DNA from: Symbiodinium natans
Lineage: Eukaryota > Sar > Dinophyceae > Suessiales > Symbiodiniaceae
Direction of reading: 5' to 3'
Length of the DNA stretch: 64,000 nucleotides
NCBI GenBank assembly: GCA_905221605.1
Contig: CAJNDS010002247.1
Coordinates: 424,001-488,000, forward strand
Part shown: positions 28,963 through 39,103 of the stretch, one piece after another
Numbering within the stretch: the stretch's first letter is position 1
How the letters are laid out: every line of letters starts with the position of its first letter
The notes under the pieces: model-generated
Told to the model about the DNA's origin: nothing
Database searches by the model: none
Seen by the model: only the letters and a program-made list of their open reading frames with translations
Position numbers and translations under genes: made by a program

Positions 28963-29019
28963 CGCGCTCCTGCAGCAACTTCTCGAAGTACGCCTTCTGT
29001 TCCTCTGCTGCTTGGGTCT
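28963..29019 (-). CDS. Small coiled-coil exon with telomeric donor
   Basis: Acceptor CGTTTCCTTCAG, 18 codons TQAAEEQKAYFEKLLQER, donor GTTTAGGG (28961-28962). Strongly helical. Confidence 0.5.
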
Positions 29020-29283
29020 CTGAAGGAAACGGGCTTCAGGGGCTTAAAGGTGCTTGAGGCTTTCGGATTTCTGGAGCATTGTGTTCTCCATATCACTATC
29101 TTGAGATGGGTGCCGACTACGAGTCCGAGAATGCGAGTTTAGCTTCAAATCAGGAGAATGCGGAGGTTTCCGAAAATGGGGTACCCTTTTTTGGGGGGGG
29201 CGGGGGGGCCCTTAAAGGGGAAATACCCATGCGCATAGCCCAAGCCGGAAAGAGTATACGTACACAGAGTTGCTGTTTCTGAC

Positions 29284-29379
29284 TCGAGCCGAGACATTGC
29301 CGTCCTGCAGGCCTTTCTGGTGAGCCTTCTCCATCGCCTGGCCACAGCACGGGATCCCAAGGCGTTTGGCTTCCCTGAC
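29284..29379 (-). CDS. 32-codon exon, basic helix
   Basis: Acceptor CATCGCAAG, donor GTCAGA. Reads VREAKRLGIPCCGQAMEKAH, then QKGLQDGNVSAR. Open on other minus frames too, but this one has the best composition. Confidence 0.45.
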
Positions 29380-29499
29380 CTTGCGATGTCCCAAAACCGT
29401 AAAGCCCTAGTTGCCCCACTTGTGCTTCAGACAGGTGTTATCTGAGTGCCGCTACTCATTTTCACTCTCTTAGGCACTGGGAGGCATGTAGAGATACGA

Positions 29500-29720
29500 G
29501 GATAGGTGTGCATGTGTGTAGAGATACGAGGATAGGCGTGCATGTGTGTGTATTCTCTGCAAATTAAGACACGGATAACAAGTTGTGATACACATACAAA
29601 CTCACAAACACACAAATATGTGTATATTATATACAGTATATATACATATATGTGTGTACACACACACACTGTGTATATGTATATATATATATGTAGATCT
29701 CTCTCTCTCTCTATACACAT
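29500..29720. repeat. 29-bp direct repeat followed by AT/GT/CT microsatellites
   Basis: AGAGATACGAGGATAGG unit twice (29519-29575), then ACACAC, ATATAT and CTCTCT runs. Confidence 0.8.
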
Positions 29721-30089
29721 ATGCAATAGGGATGGCTAACGCTCTTCGGCATTGTTGTTGGGATTCACTGCGCCCGGGCCTGGGCTGAGTCGCTGTGACT
29801 TCCCTGCAAAGGGCAATTCTGCAAAGTCTTTTAGGGTTTAGGGTTTAGGGTTGGGGGGGGGGGGGGCTGGGATTTTGGGCTCTTCAGGCTGTAGAGTCTA
29901 GGGGGTTTGGGGGTTTGGGGGGGGGGGGGGGGGGGGGTTTCGGGGGTTCGTGATGGGATCTTCGGAGTTGTTGGGGGTTGAGGCTAGAGTCGGGCTTGAC
30001 GGCTTGAGGTCACGAAGAAATCCTAGAATACGGCCCTGGAAGCCCCAAACCCCCATACAAACCCTAAACCCTAAACCCTAAACCCTAAC

Positions 30090-30152
30090 TCCCTCCAGAA
30101 GCCTGGAGCTGCCGGATGAAGTTCTCCTTCGCCTCCCGTGCTCTTTTGGGAT
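30090..30152 (-). CDS. Small coiled-coil exon (PKRAREAKENFIRQLQASGG)
   Basis: Acceptor CTTCCCAAAG, donor GTTAGGGTTTAGGG. The CCCTAAA tract (30057-30087 on plus) starts directly at the donor. Confidence 0.45.
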
Positions 30153-30222
30153 CTTTGGGAAGCCTTAGGCCCCTTTTTCTACTGAGACCTGCTATTTGGT
30201 TCGCATAGAATCTATATATAGC

Positions 30223-30378
30223 ATCTATATATATATATATATATATATATTTCTTTTTTTAAACCCATTTACTTATGCATCTATTTGTTCTGTGTATATA
30301 TATACATCTATATATATATATATACCAAAATGTATGTACCTACGCCACTCACTCACTCACTCACTCACTCACTCACTC

Positions 30379-30431
<53 letters not shown>

Positions 30432-30440
30432 GCGCGCGCG
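30223..30440. repeat. Compound microsatellite: AT, CTCA, GACA, GC
   Basis: (AT) 30226-30250 and 30308-30326, (CTCA) about 30346-30380, (GACA) about 30381-30429, then a CGCGCG run. Exon 30467-30520 follows immediately. Confidence 0.9.
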
Positions 30441-30466
30441 CACGCGCGCGCCAGCAGGGTCCCTGC

Positions 30467-30520
30467 CTGCAGCGCATTCTCGAGCTCCTTCACCTTCGCG
30501 AGGTGGAGGTCTTGCTGCGC
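30467..30520 (-). CDS. Small coiled-coil exon beside microsatellites
   Basis: Acceptor GCCTTTCTCTCAG, 18 codons AQQDLHLAKVKELENALQ, then a GC donor (CAG GCAGGG), or read-through into the GTCT microsatellite, which offers many GT sites. Probably the same gene as 28963-30152. Confidence 0.45.
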
Positions 30521-31010
30521 CTGAGAGAAAGGCTTGGAAGGGCTAAGCTTAGACAACTGTAAGCTCGTAAGCCCAAGCCCTCAGGCCTGAGCCCTAAGTC
30601 TTATAAGCTCTAAGCCCTTATAAGCCCTAAGCCCTAGAAGCCCGAAGCCCAGGAAAGTCCCAAGCCCTTGCAAGCCCCAAGCCCTTACAAGCCCTAAGCC
30701 CTTGCAAGCCCTAAGGACCCATGCCCATCACGTCAAAGCACCCCTTCGCCCAACCACAGTCTTGGCGGCATTTACCCGCTAGGTAAAGCCCCCCCAAAAG
30801 CCCCCAACTTAAGGGGTAAAAGGAGGGCTCCGAAGGAGGACTCCCTAGGAGGGACCCTTAATCTTATACCCCTATGTAACCCCTACATATACCTTTTGTA
30901 GCCCCTATATATTTCAGTAGCCCCTCAACAACCCTTATACAACCATTCAGGTCCCTTGTAAGGGTCCCGCCTTTAGTCCACTTGACCAGGTCTCTTCACC
31001 CTGAAATATA

Positions 31011-31078
31011 CTAACGCCTCCGCAGAAAATGCTGAAGCGAGAAGAACGAGATGTTCACGGCACAGCAAGCGCGCGATA
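31011..31078 (-). CDS. Terminal exon-like segment; strand uncertain
   Basis: Minus: acceptor GTTTTTTCTGCAG, 21 codons to TAG (ACCAVNISFFSLQHFLRRR). Plus: TACTAAC (31009-31015), then CGCCTCCGCAG and an open KMLKREERDVHGTASARYC. Both are plausible. Confidence 0.3.
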
Positions 31079-31089
31079 CTGCAGAAAAA

Positions 31090-32170
31090 ACATATCTGTA
31101 GAATGTGTATATACGATTATATATATACACATATATATATATATAGATATCTGTGTCTACTATTATAGCCTACTTTAGACTACGCATACTTCTTATAGCT
31201 GCCCTGAAGGCTGAAACTCCAACAGACCTGTCAACCTCCAAGACAAGCGGTTTTTCTAAACCCTAAACCCTAAACCCTAAACCCTAAACCCTAAACCCTA
31301 AACCCTAAACCCTAAACCCTAAACCGTGGCGCTCCTTCAAGGCCTTTGTCTGCTCCATCCGCTGGACCTGGCGATGGGGAAACAGGTTTAGGGTTTAGGG
31401 TTTAGGGTTTAGGGTTTAGGGTTTAGGGTTTAGGGTTTTGGGCTTTGGGTTTAGGGCTTCCCTAAGGGTTTCCTATTGAAATCATTAAGGGTTAAGGTCC
31501 GGGGAAGTTTCGGGGAGGTATGAGGGAAGTTTCTTGTCAACTTCTCTGCAATTTGAAGTTACAGGGGCTTGAGGGGGGAGAGGGGGGGGGAATGCCAGTG
31601 CATGATCCACAGGCTTTAGGGATTAAAGGGCGTATTCGGGCTTAAACGAGGCTGTCAGGGCAGCGAGCTCTTCTGGCAGCTTAAGTTTCTACGGCTGCGG
31701 GTGTAAAGCATAGGAAACCTACTATACCTTACACCCTAAACCCGAAACAGTCCTCAATCGGGATTCGAAGAAGGGGTACTTTCATCCCTATTCAGGACTG
31801 TTCGTATAAGGGGGAACATGCCTTCTAGAGAACTGGCTCCCTACCAGTTGCTTCTCGGTTTGCGGTTTAGGGTTGAGGGGGAACCCACCATCCTGCCCGA
31901 GGAAGATGTGTTCGCTGCTCAGAATACTCGTTCCTCCAATTTGCCTGTAGAGCAGATTGCCCCGTGTTATCCCCTATGATCTTCTTAGGCCCCTATTCAC
32001 TTTTCTAGGGTTTAGGTTCCTTATCTTAAGCCAAATCGGGTGCCCCTGTCTTCCTAAACCCTAAACCCTAAACCCTGCATACTTGTAGGAAACCCAAAAC
32101 CAAGATCTCTTCGAGTCGTCAGCTTGCTTGTAAACCCTCATCCCGGGAAGGGGAAGATTTAGGGTTTAGG
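31090..32170. other. Spacer: AT microsatellite and inverted telomere-type pair
   Basis: AT run 31110-31150. The island 31325-31385 between CCCTAAA and TTTAGGG tracts reads RQVQRMEQTKALKERH on minus, a likely exon with unresolved borders. The remainder is non-coding in appearance. Confidence 0.4.
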
Positions 32171-32297
32171 GTTTAGGGTTTAGGGAGCAACCACAGACAA
32201 CAATGCCAACCGACGAAAACGTGCAATCCAAGCCAAACCAACAAGCATGGACGTGGCGCGGAAGCTGGGTAAAACAGCACTTTAAAGTGATTAATAC

Positions 32298-32440
32298 CCT
32301 TGGGTTTTGTCTCGAAATAAATCCTCAGGGGGCTTTCGACCCCCTGGACCACAAACTCATGCGCTGCCAAGTTAGAGCCCTAGAGCCTCCATGTCCCTCT
32401 GCAACTGCCGCCGGCTGGCAAAGTAGGAATCTTGCTGCTC
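32298..32440 (-). CDS. Two neighbouring exon-like segments, one with stop
   Basis: 32372-32440: acceptor TAGTGCTTGCAG, EQQDSYFASRRQLQRDMEAL, TAA at 32372-32374 (coiled-coil). 32298-32363: acceptor TCTAACTTGGCAG, HEFVVQGVESPLRIYFETK, donor GTATTA. Too close to be joined by a normal intron, so one may belong to a following gene. Confidence 0.45.
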
Positions 32441-32652
32441 CTGCAAGCACTATCTGTTTGGTTCTCTCAGTTGCTGTCGACGTGTTTTTTCCCCCTCAGA
32501 AGATGCACCCGCCGTAATACATAGTCCTAAGAACACTTCAAACCCTTCACGCCCTAGAAGCCCTACGCCCCTAACCCTAAACCCTAAACCCTAAACCCTA
32601 AACCCTAAACCCTAAACCCTAAACCCTAAACCCTAAACCCTAAACCCTAAAC

Positions 32653-32705
32653 CCTAGAAAGCAGTTCAAGGCCTGGAGTGCTTGCGCTTGGGCCGCAGCC
32701 TGTGC
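32653..32705 (-). CDS. Small Ala/Gln-rich exon with telomeric donor
   Basis: 17 codons AQAAAQAQALQALNCFL after acceptor AAACCTAAG. Donor GTTTAGGG (32651-32652). CCCTAAA tract on its left and TTTAGGG on its right in plus orientation. Confidence 0.45.
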
Positions 32706-32924
32706 CTTAGGTTTCAGGGTTTAGGGTTTAAATGCTGAGATTGTTTAGGGTTTAGGGTTTGGGGTTTAAGCTTTAGCGTTTAGAGTTTTGGGTTTGGAAT
32801 AGAGTTGAAGTGCTTAGGGCTTAGAAGCTCAGAAGTTTGGGCTATTCAGGTTGTCTCAAGGTTTAGGATTTAGGGGCTATAGGGTTGAGGTTTCTCAGGG
32901 TTGAGAAGACTCAGTCTAATCTCG

Positions 32925-33008
32925 GGTTTCGGGTCGAGTTCTTTGGGCCTCTGCGTGTCGTCGTTTTGAGGGGTGCGTCTTTTCAAAGGGCCGCAGGCTC
33001 CGCTGTGA
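32925..33008 (-). CDS. Exon-like segment (GACGPLKRRTPQNDDTQRP)
   Basis: Acceptor GATCACAG at about 33009. Open for 28 codons, rich in charged residues. Donor unclear. A further hydrophobic open island at about 33172-33245 (PGVWPAVWGLLIRWSAFW, donor GTTAGTT) may be another exon. Confidence 0.35.
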
Positions 33009-33414
33009 TCATGCCATGTAGCCCCACAACGCGGGGTGGGCCCCTCTTGTGCCCATAAAGCTCTAAGCCCTAAGCCCTAAGACCTAAGCCCTAAGCCCGA
33101 AGCCCCAAGCCCTAAGCCCTAAGCTCTAAGCCCTAAACCCTAAACCCTATACACGAACTAACTGGGGGCAGATCAGCTGGGCCCAGAACGCAGACCAGCG
33201 GATCAATAGACCCCAGACGGCTGGCCACACCCCAGGACCTGTAGCCCCATAGCCCCTAAAGGTTTAGGGTTTAGGGATTGGGGTTTAGGGTTTAGGCACT
33301 AAACCCTAAACCCTAAACCCTAAACCCTAAACCCCAAACCCCAAACCCTAAACCCTAAACCCTAAAATGTACAAAAACGTCCCAAGATCTCCATGCGGAA
33401 GTCAGCAGAGCCAC

Positions 33415-33462
33415 ATGCAGCGCATCCCGCAGCAGCCCAGCGGTCTGCTCCCACTTGGCGGA
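33415..33462 (-). CDS. Small exon (SAKWEQTAGLLRDALH)
   Basis: Acceptor CACATGCGAAG, 16 codons, donor GTGGCT. The pattern KWEQxxGLLRDAL resembles the second helix of pentatricopeptide repeats in dinoflagellate proteins; one half-repeat is too little to call it. Phase joins exon 32653-32705. Confidence 0.4.
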
Positions 33463-34440
33463 CTTCGCATGTGGTAGGGTTTAGGGTTTAGGGTTTAGGG
33501 TTTAGGGTTTAGGGTTTAGGGTTTAGGGTTTAGGGTTTAGGGTTTAGGGTTTAGGGTTTAGGGTTCAGGGTTCAGGGTTCAGGGTTCAGGGTTCAGGGGT
33601 TTAGGATTTAGAGCTAGGCTTTAGGGTTTAGGGATTGGGGTTTGGGGTTTAGGGTTTAGGGTAGAGTTTAGGGTCCACATTTTGGGGGGATGGGGGAGAA
33701 CCAAAACACAGAAGGATCTCCAACCAAGGAGCTTCGGGGGTAATTACACACACTCGCACCTGCTCGTCCATTTGTATATACATTGGGATGTTCCCCTCCC
33801 CCTTATTCTGAAAGTCCTTAATGGGGAGTACCCCCGATTATAATCCCTACTACGGACTGTTAGTACGTGGAAGGGGGGACATACCAACAAATGTATAAAC
33901 TCGCATCCCCCCCCCAATGTCGGAAGCCACCCACCAACCGCTGAGGCCCTAGGCTTGCGCAACCCTACGCCCTAAACCCTACAGGGTTTAGGGTTAGGGT
34001 TTCGGGTTTCGGGTTTCGGGTTTCGGGTTTGGGGTTTGGGGTTTGGGGGTTGGGGTTAGGGCTTAGGGTTTATGGCCGAGGCCCAGGGAGGCCTGTGCAG
34101 CCTGGAGTGGCGACATGGGCGAGTCGAGCCTGGTCATGCGGGGTGAACCCTCAGGGTATGATAGGGATCCTTGGTTATGGTTTTGGGGTTTGGGGTTTGG
34201 GGTTTCGGGTTTTAGGGTTTAGGGTTTCGGGTGTTTTGGAGTAGACCCTGGAAAAATGTTATAACTTTTAGGTAGACGTAGCTCTAATGGGACGCCAGAA
34301 CCAACAAAAAGTATTAAAGTATAGTACTCCAAAACCCAGGAGAGGGATCCTTGCTAGCCCAGTAACCACTTATGGGTTTAGGGTTTAGGGTTGAGGGTTT
34401 AGGGTGTTGGGTACTTTACAAGGGAACCTACATTCTACTT

Positions 34441-34548
34441 GTTAGCCAAGTTGCCATAATATCATGAGGGCTCCCTTTTCGGGGATGGTTACTTGAAAAT
34501 GGGAACCTTGAACCAACACGAAAGGGGAAAGAGCACCAATGGGCTAGC
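34441..34548. mobile_element. Family H1 hairpin element
   Basis: Ends GTTAGCCAAG and ATGGGCTAG, with shared core GGTTACTTGAAAATGGGAAC and CACGAAAGGGGAAAG. Confidence 0.55.
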
Positions 34549-34630
34549 AAGGATTTTGGGGTCCATAGTCCCTTTTGGGGTCCCTCATATACTTCGGCAC
34601 CTAATATGTAGGGTGTCCAAAAAGGGACGT

Positions 34631-34717
34631 TCATTTTGACCTGCCCATGTAGGATTCAGAGGTCTCCGTGGGCTCCAGGTCTTGCAGGGCTTCGAAGGCT
34701 TCTATGGACTTCAGCAC
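34631..34717 (-). CDS. Terminal exon-like segment, acidic helix
   Basis: Acceptor GGGACGCCAG, VLKSIEAFEALQDLEPTETS and on, TGA at 34631-34633 (or donor GTCAAA just before it). Confidence 0.5.
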   Translation of the reverse strand: MLKSIEAFEALQDLEPTETSESYMGRSK

Positions 34718-34973
34718 CTGGCGTCCCAGAACCCGCGATCCTAAACCCTCCAAACCCTCCAAACCCCCCTAAACCCTCTAAACCCCCTGAACCCTGAAAA
34801 TCCCTAAACCTCCTGACCCCCAAAAAACCCTAAACCCTAAAAAGTTAAACCCTGTCACCCCCGGAAACCTTAAACCCTAAACCCTAAGCCCTAAACCCTA
34901 AGCCCTAAACCCTAAGCCCTAAGCCCTAAACCCTAAGCCCTAAATCCTAAACCCTAAACCCTAAACCTGAAAC

Positions 34974-35065
34974 CCCGGCGAGGGCTTCGGCAACTGGGCG
35001 CGGCGCAGGGCGGCTCGCTGGGCCACTTCGGCTGGCCAGGAGCGTCTGGCCCGGCAGAGCACGCT
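34974..35065 (-). CDS. 30-codon basic exon between inverted tracts
   Basis: Acceptor TTCCCCCTCAAG, SVLCRARRSWPAEVAQRAAL, then RRAQLPKPSP, donor GTTTCAGG. Plus-strand CCCTAAA on the left, TTTAGGG (35078-35192) on the right. Confidence 0.5.
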
Positions 35066-35077
35066 CTTGAGGGGGAA

Positions 35078-35192
35078 GGGTTTAGGGTTTAGGGTTTAGG
35101 GTTTAGGGTTTAGGGTTTAGGGTTTAGGGTTTAGGGTTTAGGGTTTAGGGTTTAGGGTTTAGGGTTTAGGGTTTAGGGTTTAGGGTTTAGGG
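35078..35192. repeat. TTTAGGG tract, about 16 units
   Basis: Right partner of the CCCTAAA/CCCTAAG tract 34866-34968 around exon 34974-35065. Confidence 0.9.
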
Positions 35193-35480
35193 CTGTTGGG
35201 GTTTAGGGAGTTTTTAGGGTTCAGGGTTTAGGGCTTACGGCGTTTTGGGTTGTTTTTAGTGTTCAGGGTTTTGGTTTGTTTTTCGGGTTCAGGGTTAAGT
35301 TTAAGGCTTATAGGCTTGTAGGGCTTATTCTCACTTTTTCACTAAGGCTCAGTGTTTAGGGCTTCAGTGGCTGCTTAAAGTTTTTCGATGTTTAGGGGTG
35401 TCCCAGGGAGAACATCGTGCCAAGGGCACCGGAGCCTGTCGCCCTGCCGTTAAGCACATGCTGGTGCTCCACCCGACCCC

Positions 35481-35606
35481 TAAACCCTAAACCCTAAACC
35501 CTAAACCCTAAACCCTAAACCCTAAACCCTAAACCCTAAACCCTAAACCCTAAACCCTAAACCCTAAACCCTAAACCCTAAACCCTAAACCCTAAACCCT
35601 AAACCC
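35481..35606. repeat. CCCTAAA tract, about 18 units
   Basis: Near-perfect array. An open minus island lies just left of it (35400-35475: RVEHQHVLNGRATGSGALG). Confidence 0.9.
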
Positions 35607-35682
35607 CATAAATCCTATACCCGAAACCCTAAATCCTAAACCCTAAAGTTTAGAGTTCCGAAGCGCTCGTATGGCCCGTGAC

Positions 35683-35975
35683 CTGGCGGTGGCCGGCTCT
35701 GAGGCGGGCTCCAGCTCCTGACGGGAGGCATTCGGCGGTGTGGTGTTTAGGGTTTAGGAAGTTTAGGGTTTAGGAAGTTTAGGGTTTAAGAAGTTTAGGG
35801 TTTAGGAAGTTTAGGGTTTAGGAAGTTTAGGGCTTAGGGTTTAGCACAGTCTTTGGCATTACACGGTGTACTTGCTGATTCTCAGGAGTGAATTAGGAGG
35901 CAGGTTGGGTTTTGGGGGGATGTACCTGCTGCCAGTCAGCGCCCGTGGGTTTGGGCGGTCTGCACACAAAGGACC
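35683..35975 (-). CDS. Two exons in phase (SFVCRPPKPTGADWQQ; ELEPASEPATA)
   Basis: 35926-35975: acceptor AACTGTTCGCAG, donor GTACAT. 35683-35717: acceptor CCTCCCGTCAG, donor GTCACG. The intron between holds six copies of a 16-bp repeat (35747-35840). Unknown product. Confidence 0.5.
35747..35840. repeat. 16-bp repeat TTTAGGGTTTAGGAAG, about 6 copies
   Basis: Higher-order unit of two 7-mers with an AG insertion. Confidence 0.8.
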
Positions 35976-36051
35976 CTGCGAACAGTTAAGCTATAACCAG
36001 CTAGCCTTGGAAAAAGTATCATACATGGCAATGCTGTCCTTTATCTAAGCA

Positions 36052-36127
36052 AGGTTAACCTTTGGGATTGTACAGGGATTATTATACTACCCCAAAAAGG
36101 TTAAAGGTTACCTACTCTACTACTGGG
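36052..36127. mobile_element. Family H3 short hairpin element
   Basis: GGTTAACCTTTGGGATTGTA, then CCCCAAAAAGGTTAAAGG and TTACCTACTCTACTACTGGG. On minus its first bases form the donor of exon 36124-36258. Confidence 0.55.
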
Positions 36128-36258
36128 TTGTTTGATTTCCAAACAGCAGTCGAGGCCCTAGGTCCTGAGTTCAATCCGGCATTTGTTGGGGTCTCCGCAA
36201 GCCGCGCCTCGGGGGCGGCTGGCGGCTCTGACAGCTCGGATCCGGCAGGGGTGTCCTC
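36124..36258 (-). CDS. 45-codon Pro/Glu/Ala-rich exon ending at a hairpin element
   Basis: Acceptor GGCGGGTCAG, EDTPAGSELSEPPAAPEARL, then AETPTNAGLNSG, donor GTAGTAGAGTAGG. The donor is the first bases of a family H3 hairpin (36052-36127), so the element may carry its own 5' splice site. Confidence 0.5.
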
Positions 36259-36350
36259 CTGACCCGCCGGTTGAGGCGATAGGGCGTCGGAGTTTAGGGG
36301 CTTAGGGTTTCGGGCATTGAACCCTAAACCCTAAACCCTAAACCCGAGCT

Positions 36351-36460
36351 CTAAGATGGGCCCTCGTTGCGGTGCCGCATCATACCAGCCTCCCTAAGAG
36401 GCTGAAGAATGTACATCCCCGAGTGCAACTTCGGTCGAGGCTGATCGCGGTTCGAGGTAT
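36351..36460 (-). CDS. Terminal exon, 35 codons
   Basis: Acceptor CCAAGCACAAG, TSNRDQPRPKLHSGMYILQP, then LREAGMMRHRNEGPS and TAG at 36351-36353. Composition is clearly protein-like. Family unknown. Confidence 0.55.
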
Positions 36461-36894
36461 CTTGTGCTTGGGCCGTGGGGCTTTTGGGGTTCGGGGCTTC
36501 AGGGCTTCGGGTTTTCGGTTTTTTGGGGTTAGGGTTCGGGCTGCAAGGGGCTTGATGCATTGGGCCAGGGCGGTTTACGACCCTAGATCCTAAACACGGA
36601 AGACTAGTCTTGGGTTCTTGCTTTAAGCCCTGAATCCTATTTAGGGTTTAGGGTTTGGGGTTTAGGGTTTAGGGCTATAAACGATTATACCCTTCCTAGC
36701 TTGCCATGGAGAGCCCTAGCCCCAAGAGTAACCCAGGTATAAAAAGTGTGCTCTTTTTGTTTTAAAGGCATTGTAAGGGACCCTCCACCCTAAACCCCAA
36801 ACCCCAAACCCCAAACCCCAAACCCCAAACCCCAAACCCTAAACCCTAAACCCTAAACCCTAAACCCTAAACCCTAAACCCTAAACCCTAAACC

Positions 36895-36975
36895 CTAAAA
36901 GAAAAGAGAGCCGAGCCCGGCCTCGGGCGCAGGCGGTGGGTCCAGCGACTCCATCGGCACGGTTGTGCCATGGGC
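36895..36975 (-). CDS. Terminal segment whose stop is a telomere-repeat TAG
   Basis: Reads AHGTTVPMESLDPPPAPEAG, then LGSLFF, stopping at TAG made by TTTTAGGG. No AG acceptor lies before it; the frame runs into a 50-nt poly-G (poly-C in the transcript), so the upstream border is unknown. Confidence 0.35.
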   Translation of the reverse strand, partial: AHGTTVPMESLDPPPAPEAGLGSLFF

Positions 36976-36978
36976 AGT

Positions 36979-37030
<52 letters not shown>
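36979..37030. repeat. Poly-G tract of about 50 nt
   Basis: Uninterrupted G run next to the 36895-36975 coding segment. Length may be affected by sequencing. Confidence 0.9.
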
Positions 37031-37032
<2 letters not shown>

Positions 37033-37134
37033 GGGAAGAGTACGGGGTGAGGGTTTAGGGTTTAGGGTTTAGGTTTAGGGTTTAGGGTTGAGGGCTTAGG
37101 GTTTAGGGTTGAGGGTTTAGGGTTTAGGTTTAGG

Positions 37135-37221
37135 CTACGTAGGGTGCGGAAGCTGGGCGAAGCTGTTTGTGAAGCTGCCACCCCGACGCAGCAAGGGATC
37201 TCCAACAGTCTCGTTTCCGTA
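37135..37221 (-). CDS. 28-codon terminal exon-like segment
   Basis: Acceptor CACAACAG, YGNETVGDPLLRRGGSFTNS, then FAQLPHPT, TAG at 37135-37137 (or donor GTAGCCTAAACC just before it). Confidence 0.5.
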   Translation of the reverse strand, partial: YGNETVGDPLLRRGGSFTNSFAQLPHPT

Positions 37222-37608
37222 CTGTTGTGTACTAGGGAATGAGTGAAGACAGAAGTGACCGAATTGAATTGATATACTACTTCCTCCATTGCCTCCTGAG
37301 CTAATTAGTATTTAGAACCCCCAAAATTAAATAAACAAAAGAATCCCTATATTGCCCTTAGGCCTTGTAAGAAAGAATACTGTTCATTTTGTTTGGGGGG
37401 GTTCTTAAGCAATTGGTAGTAACTACAAGCCAACTGCAAGTTTCTGAGGCTTGGCCAGGCACCATCGGGCTCTCAATTGATGAAGGGATTCGACTTCGGG
37501 CATGCGGATCACAGGGGCTTCTTTCGAATGAAGACTCTGTACCCTAACCCTAAACACAAAGAAGGCCCTAAACCCGAAACCCGAAACCCTAAACCCCAAG
37601 CCCTGAAC

Positions 37609-37741
37609 CTCAGCGTGTCTGGATGTCCTTCCCCAGATGATGCAGCTGGCATTGATTTTGTCACAGTTTCCACGTCCGCGACTCGGTGGTACCAGAGGTT
37701 TAGACTTAAAGCTATACAGCTCTCATCTGGAACTGTCAGCA
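37609..37741 (-). CDS. 43-codon internal exon
   Basis: Acceptor CATCATGCAG, LTVPDESCIALSLNLWYHRV, then ADVETVTKSMPAASSGEG, donor GTTCAGG. One of the most protein-like islands. No family recognised. Confidence 0.6.
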
Positions 37742-38227
37742 CTGCATGATGCCACTGTGCTGGAATGTACCTGGTCGGAAACCCAATTTTAAATTTTAAA
37801 GCCTACACATTCAAACTCCTACATCCGATGCTACAAAAGCACAAATGCCCCTTGACACAAAAACTGGGACCTACGAGGGTTCAGGCTCGTGGGTGACCAA
37901 CGCATGAGCAGAGAGGCTTGGGGGTTTAGGGTTATGGTATTAAGGGTTTATAGGGTTTAGGGCATGTGTTTAGGGCTTGTAGGCTGGTCCTTAGCAACTT
38001 GCGGTTCAGGGTTTAGGGTTTAGGGTTTAGGGTTTAGGGTTTAGGGTTTAGGGTTTAGGGTTTAGGGTTGCGCGGTTGGTCGTGTGGTCTTCGGTTGCGG
38101 CCCTGGCCCCTGCTCGGAGGCCCTCCGAAGCCCCAACAAGCATTTAAACCTTTTTCGGGTTTAGGGTTTGGGGTTTAGGGTTTAGGGTTTGGGGTTTAGG
38201 GTTTAGGGTTTAGGGTTTAGGGTCCGC

Positions 38228-38530
38228 CGACCCTCTTTCCCTCCTTACCCCCCCCAAAACGCCGGGGGTTCCCGGGCAGCTTTTCCATGGAGGGCCAGGC
38301 GGAACATCCGCCCAACCCCTACCCCCCCCTACCCCCCCTACCTACCCCCCCCTACCCCCCCCCCCCCCTAACCCCCCCCTACCATGCCCTCGATTGAGGG
38401 CTTAGCTTCCACCAATGTTTCTTTCCGCAACCCCCTTACCCCCCCCCCCCCCCCTACCCCTACCCCCCCCACCCACCCCCAGTTGTTGGGCTGGTGCTAC
38501 CCCCGACCCCCCCCTAAACCCCGACCTCCG
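38228..38530. repeat. C-rich low-complexity stretch (CCCCCTA units)
   Basis: Mostly CCCCCCTAC units and C runs. Next to it, 38540-38610 is open on both strands (minus GHYSCERAWPCRPSSEAR, plus RPKLEPWLHLRDGMAKLF); possible exon, strand unknown. Confidence 0.7.
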
Positions 38531-39103
38531 ACAACGCCCAAAGCTTGAACCCTGGCTTCACTTGAGGGACGGCATGGCCAAGCTCTTTCGCAAGAATAGT
38601 GCCCCTTCTCGGTTCAGGGTTTAGGGTTTAGGGTTTAGGGTTTAGGGTTTAGGGGCCCGTATGCGAACCATGACCCCATGGCTGACCATAACAAGAGAAC
38701 TGAGCTCCCGGACACCCGCCAGATATCCCCAAACCCCTAGACGTTCTGAAGCCTTGAAGAGACCCTAAACCTTAAGCCGTGGAATCCCTAAGCCCTAAAA
38801 AACCCTAAACCCTAAACTACGTATCCAGAGCCCTGAATTCTTGTCCGACCCTTTGGTCAGTGAGGTTTTGCTGCTCCTTGAGGTTTTCTACGCCAAGAGG
38901 TTTTAGTTCAGGGTTTCTCGGCTTTTAGGGGAAAATATTTCTAGGGATCCTCTAAACCCGAAACCCTACACCCTACGATGCCCTAAATACCCGAAATGCC
39001 CCCTAAATCCAAGTACCCCAACCCAAAACCCTGAACCCTAATCCTAAGCCCTGTGTACACCCTGACCTTTGATGCTAAGCCTCCGGGGCTTTCCGAGTTT
39101 TAC

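Noticed and set aside
30196-30546. Three overlapping ORFs of 79-116 codons
   Set aside because: Driven by AT, CTCA and GACA microsatellites; the real signal there is the minus exon 30467-30520.
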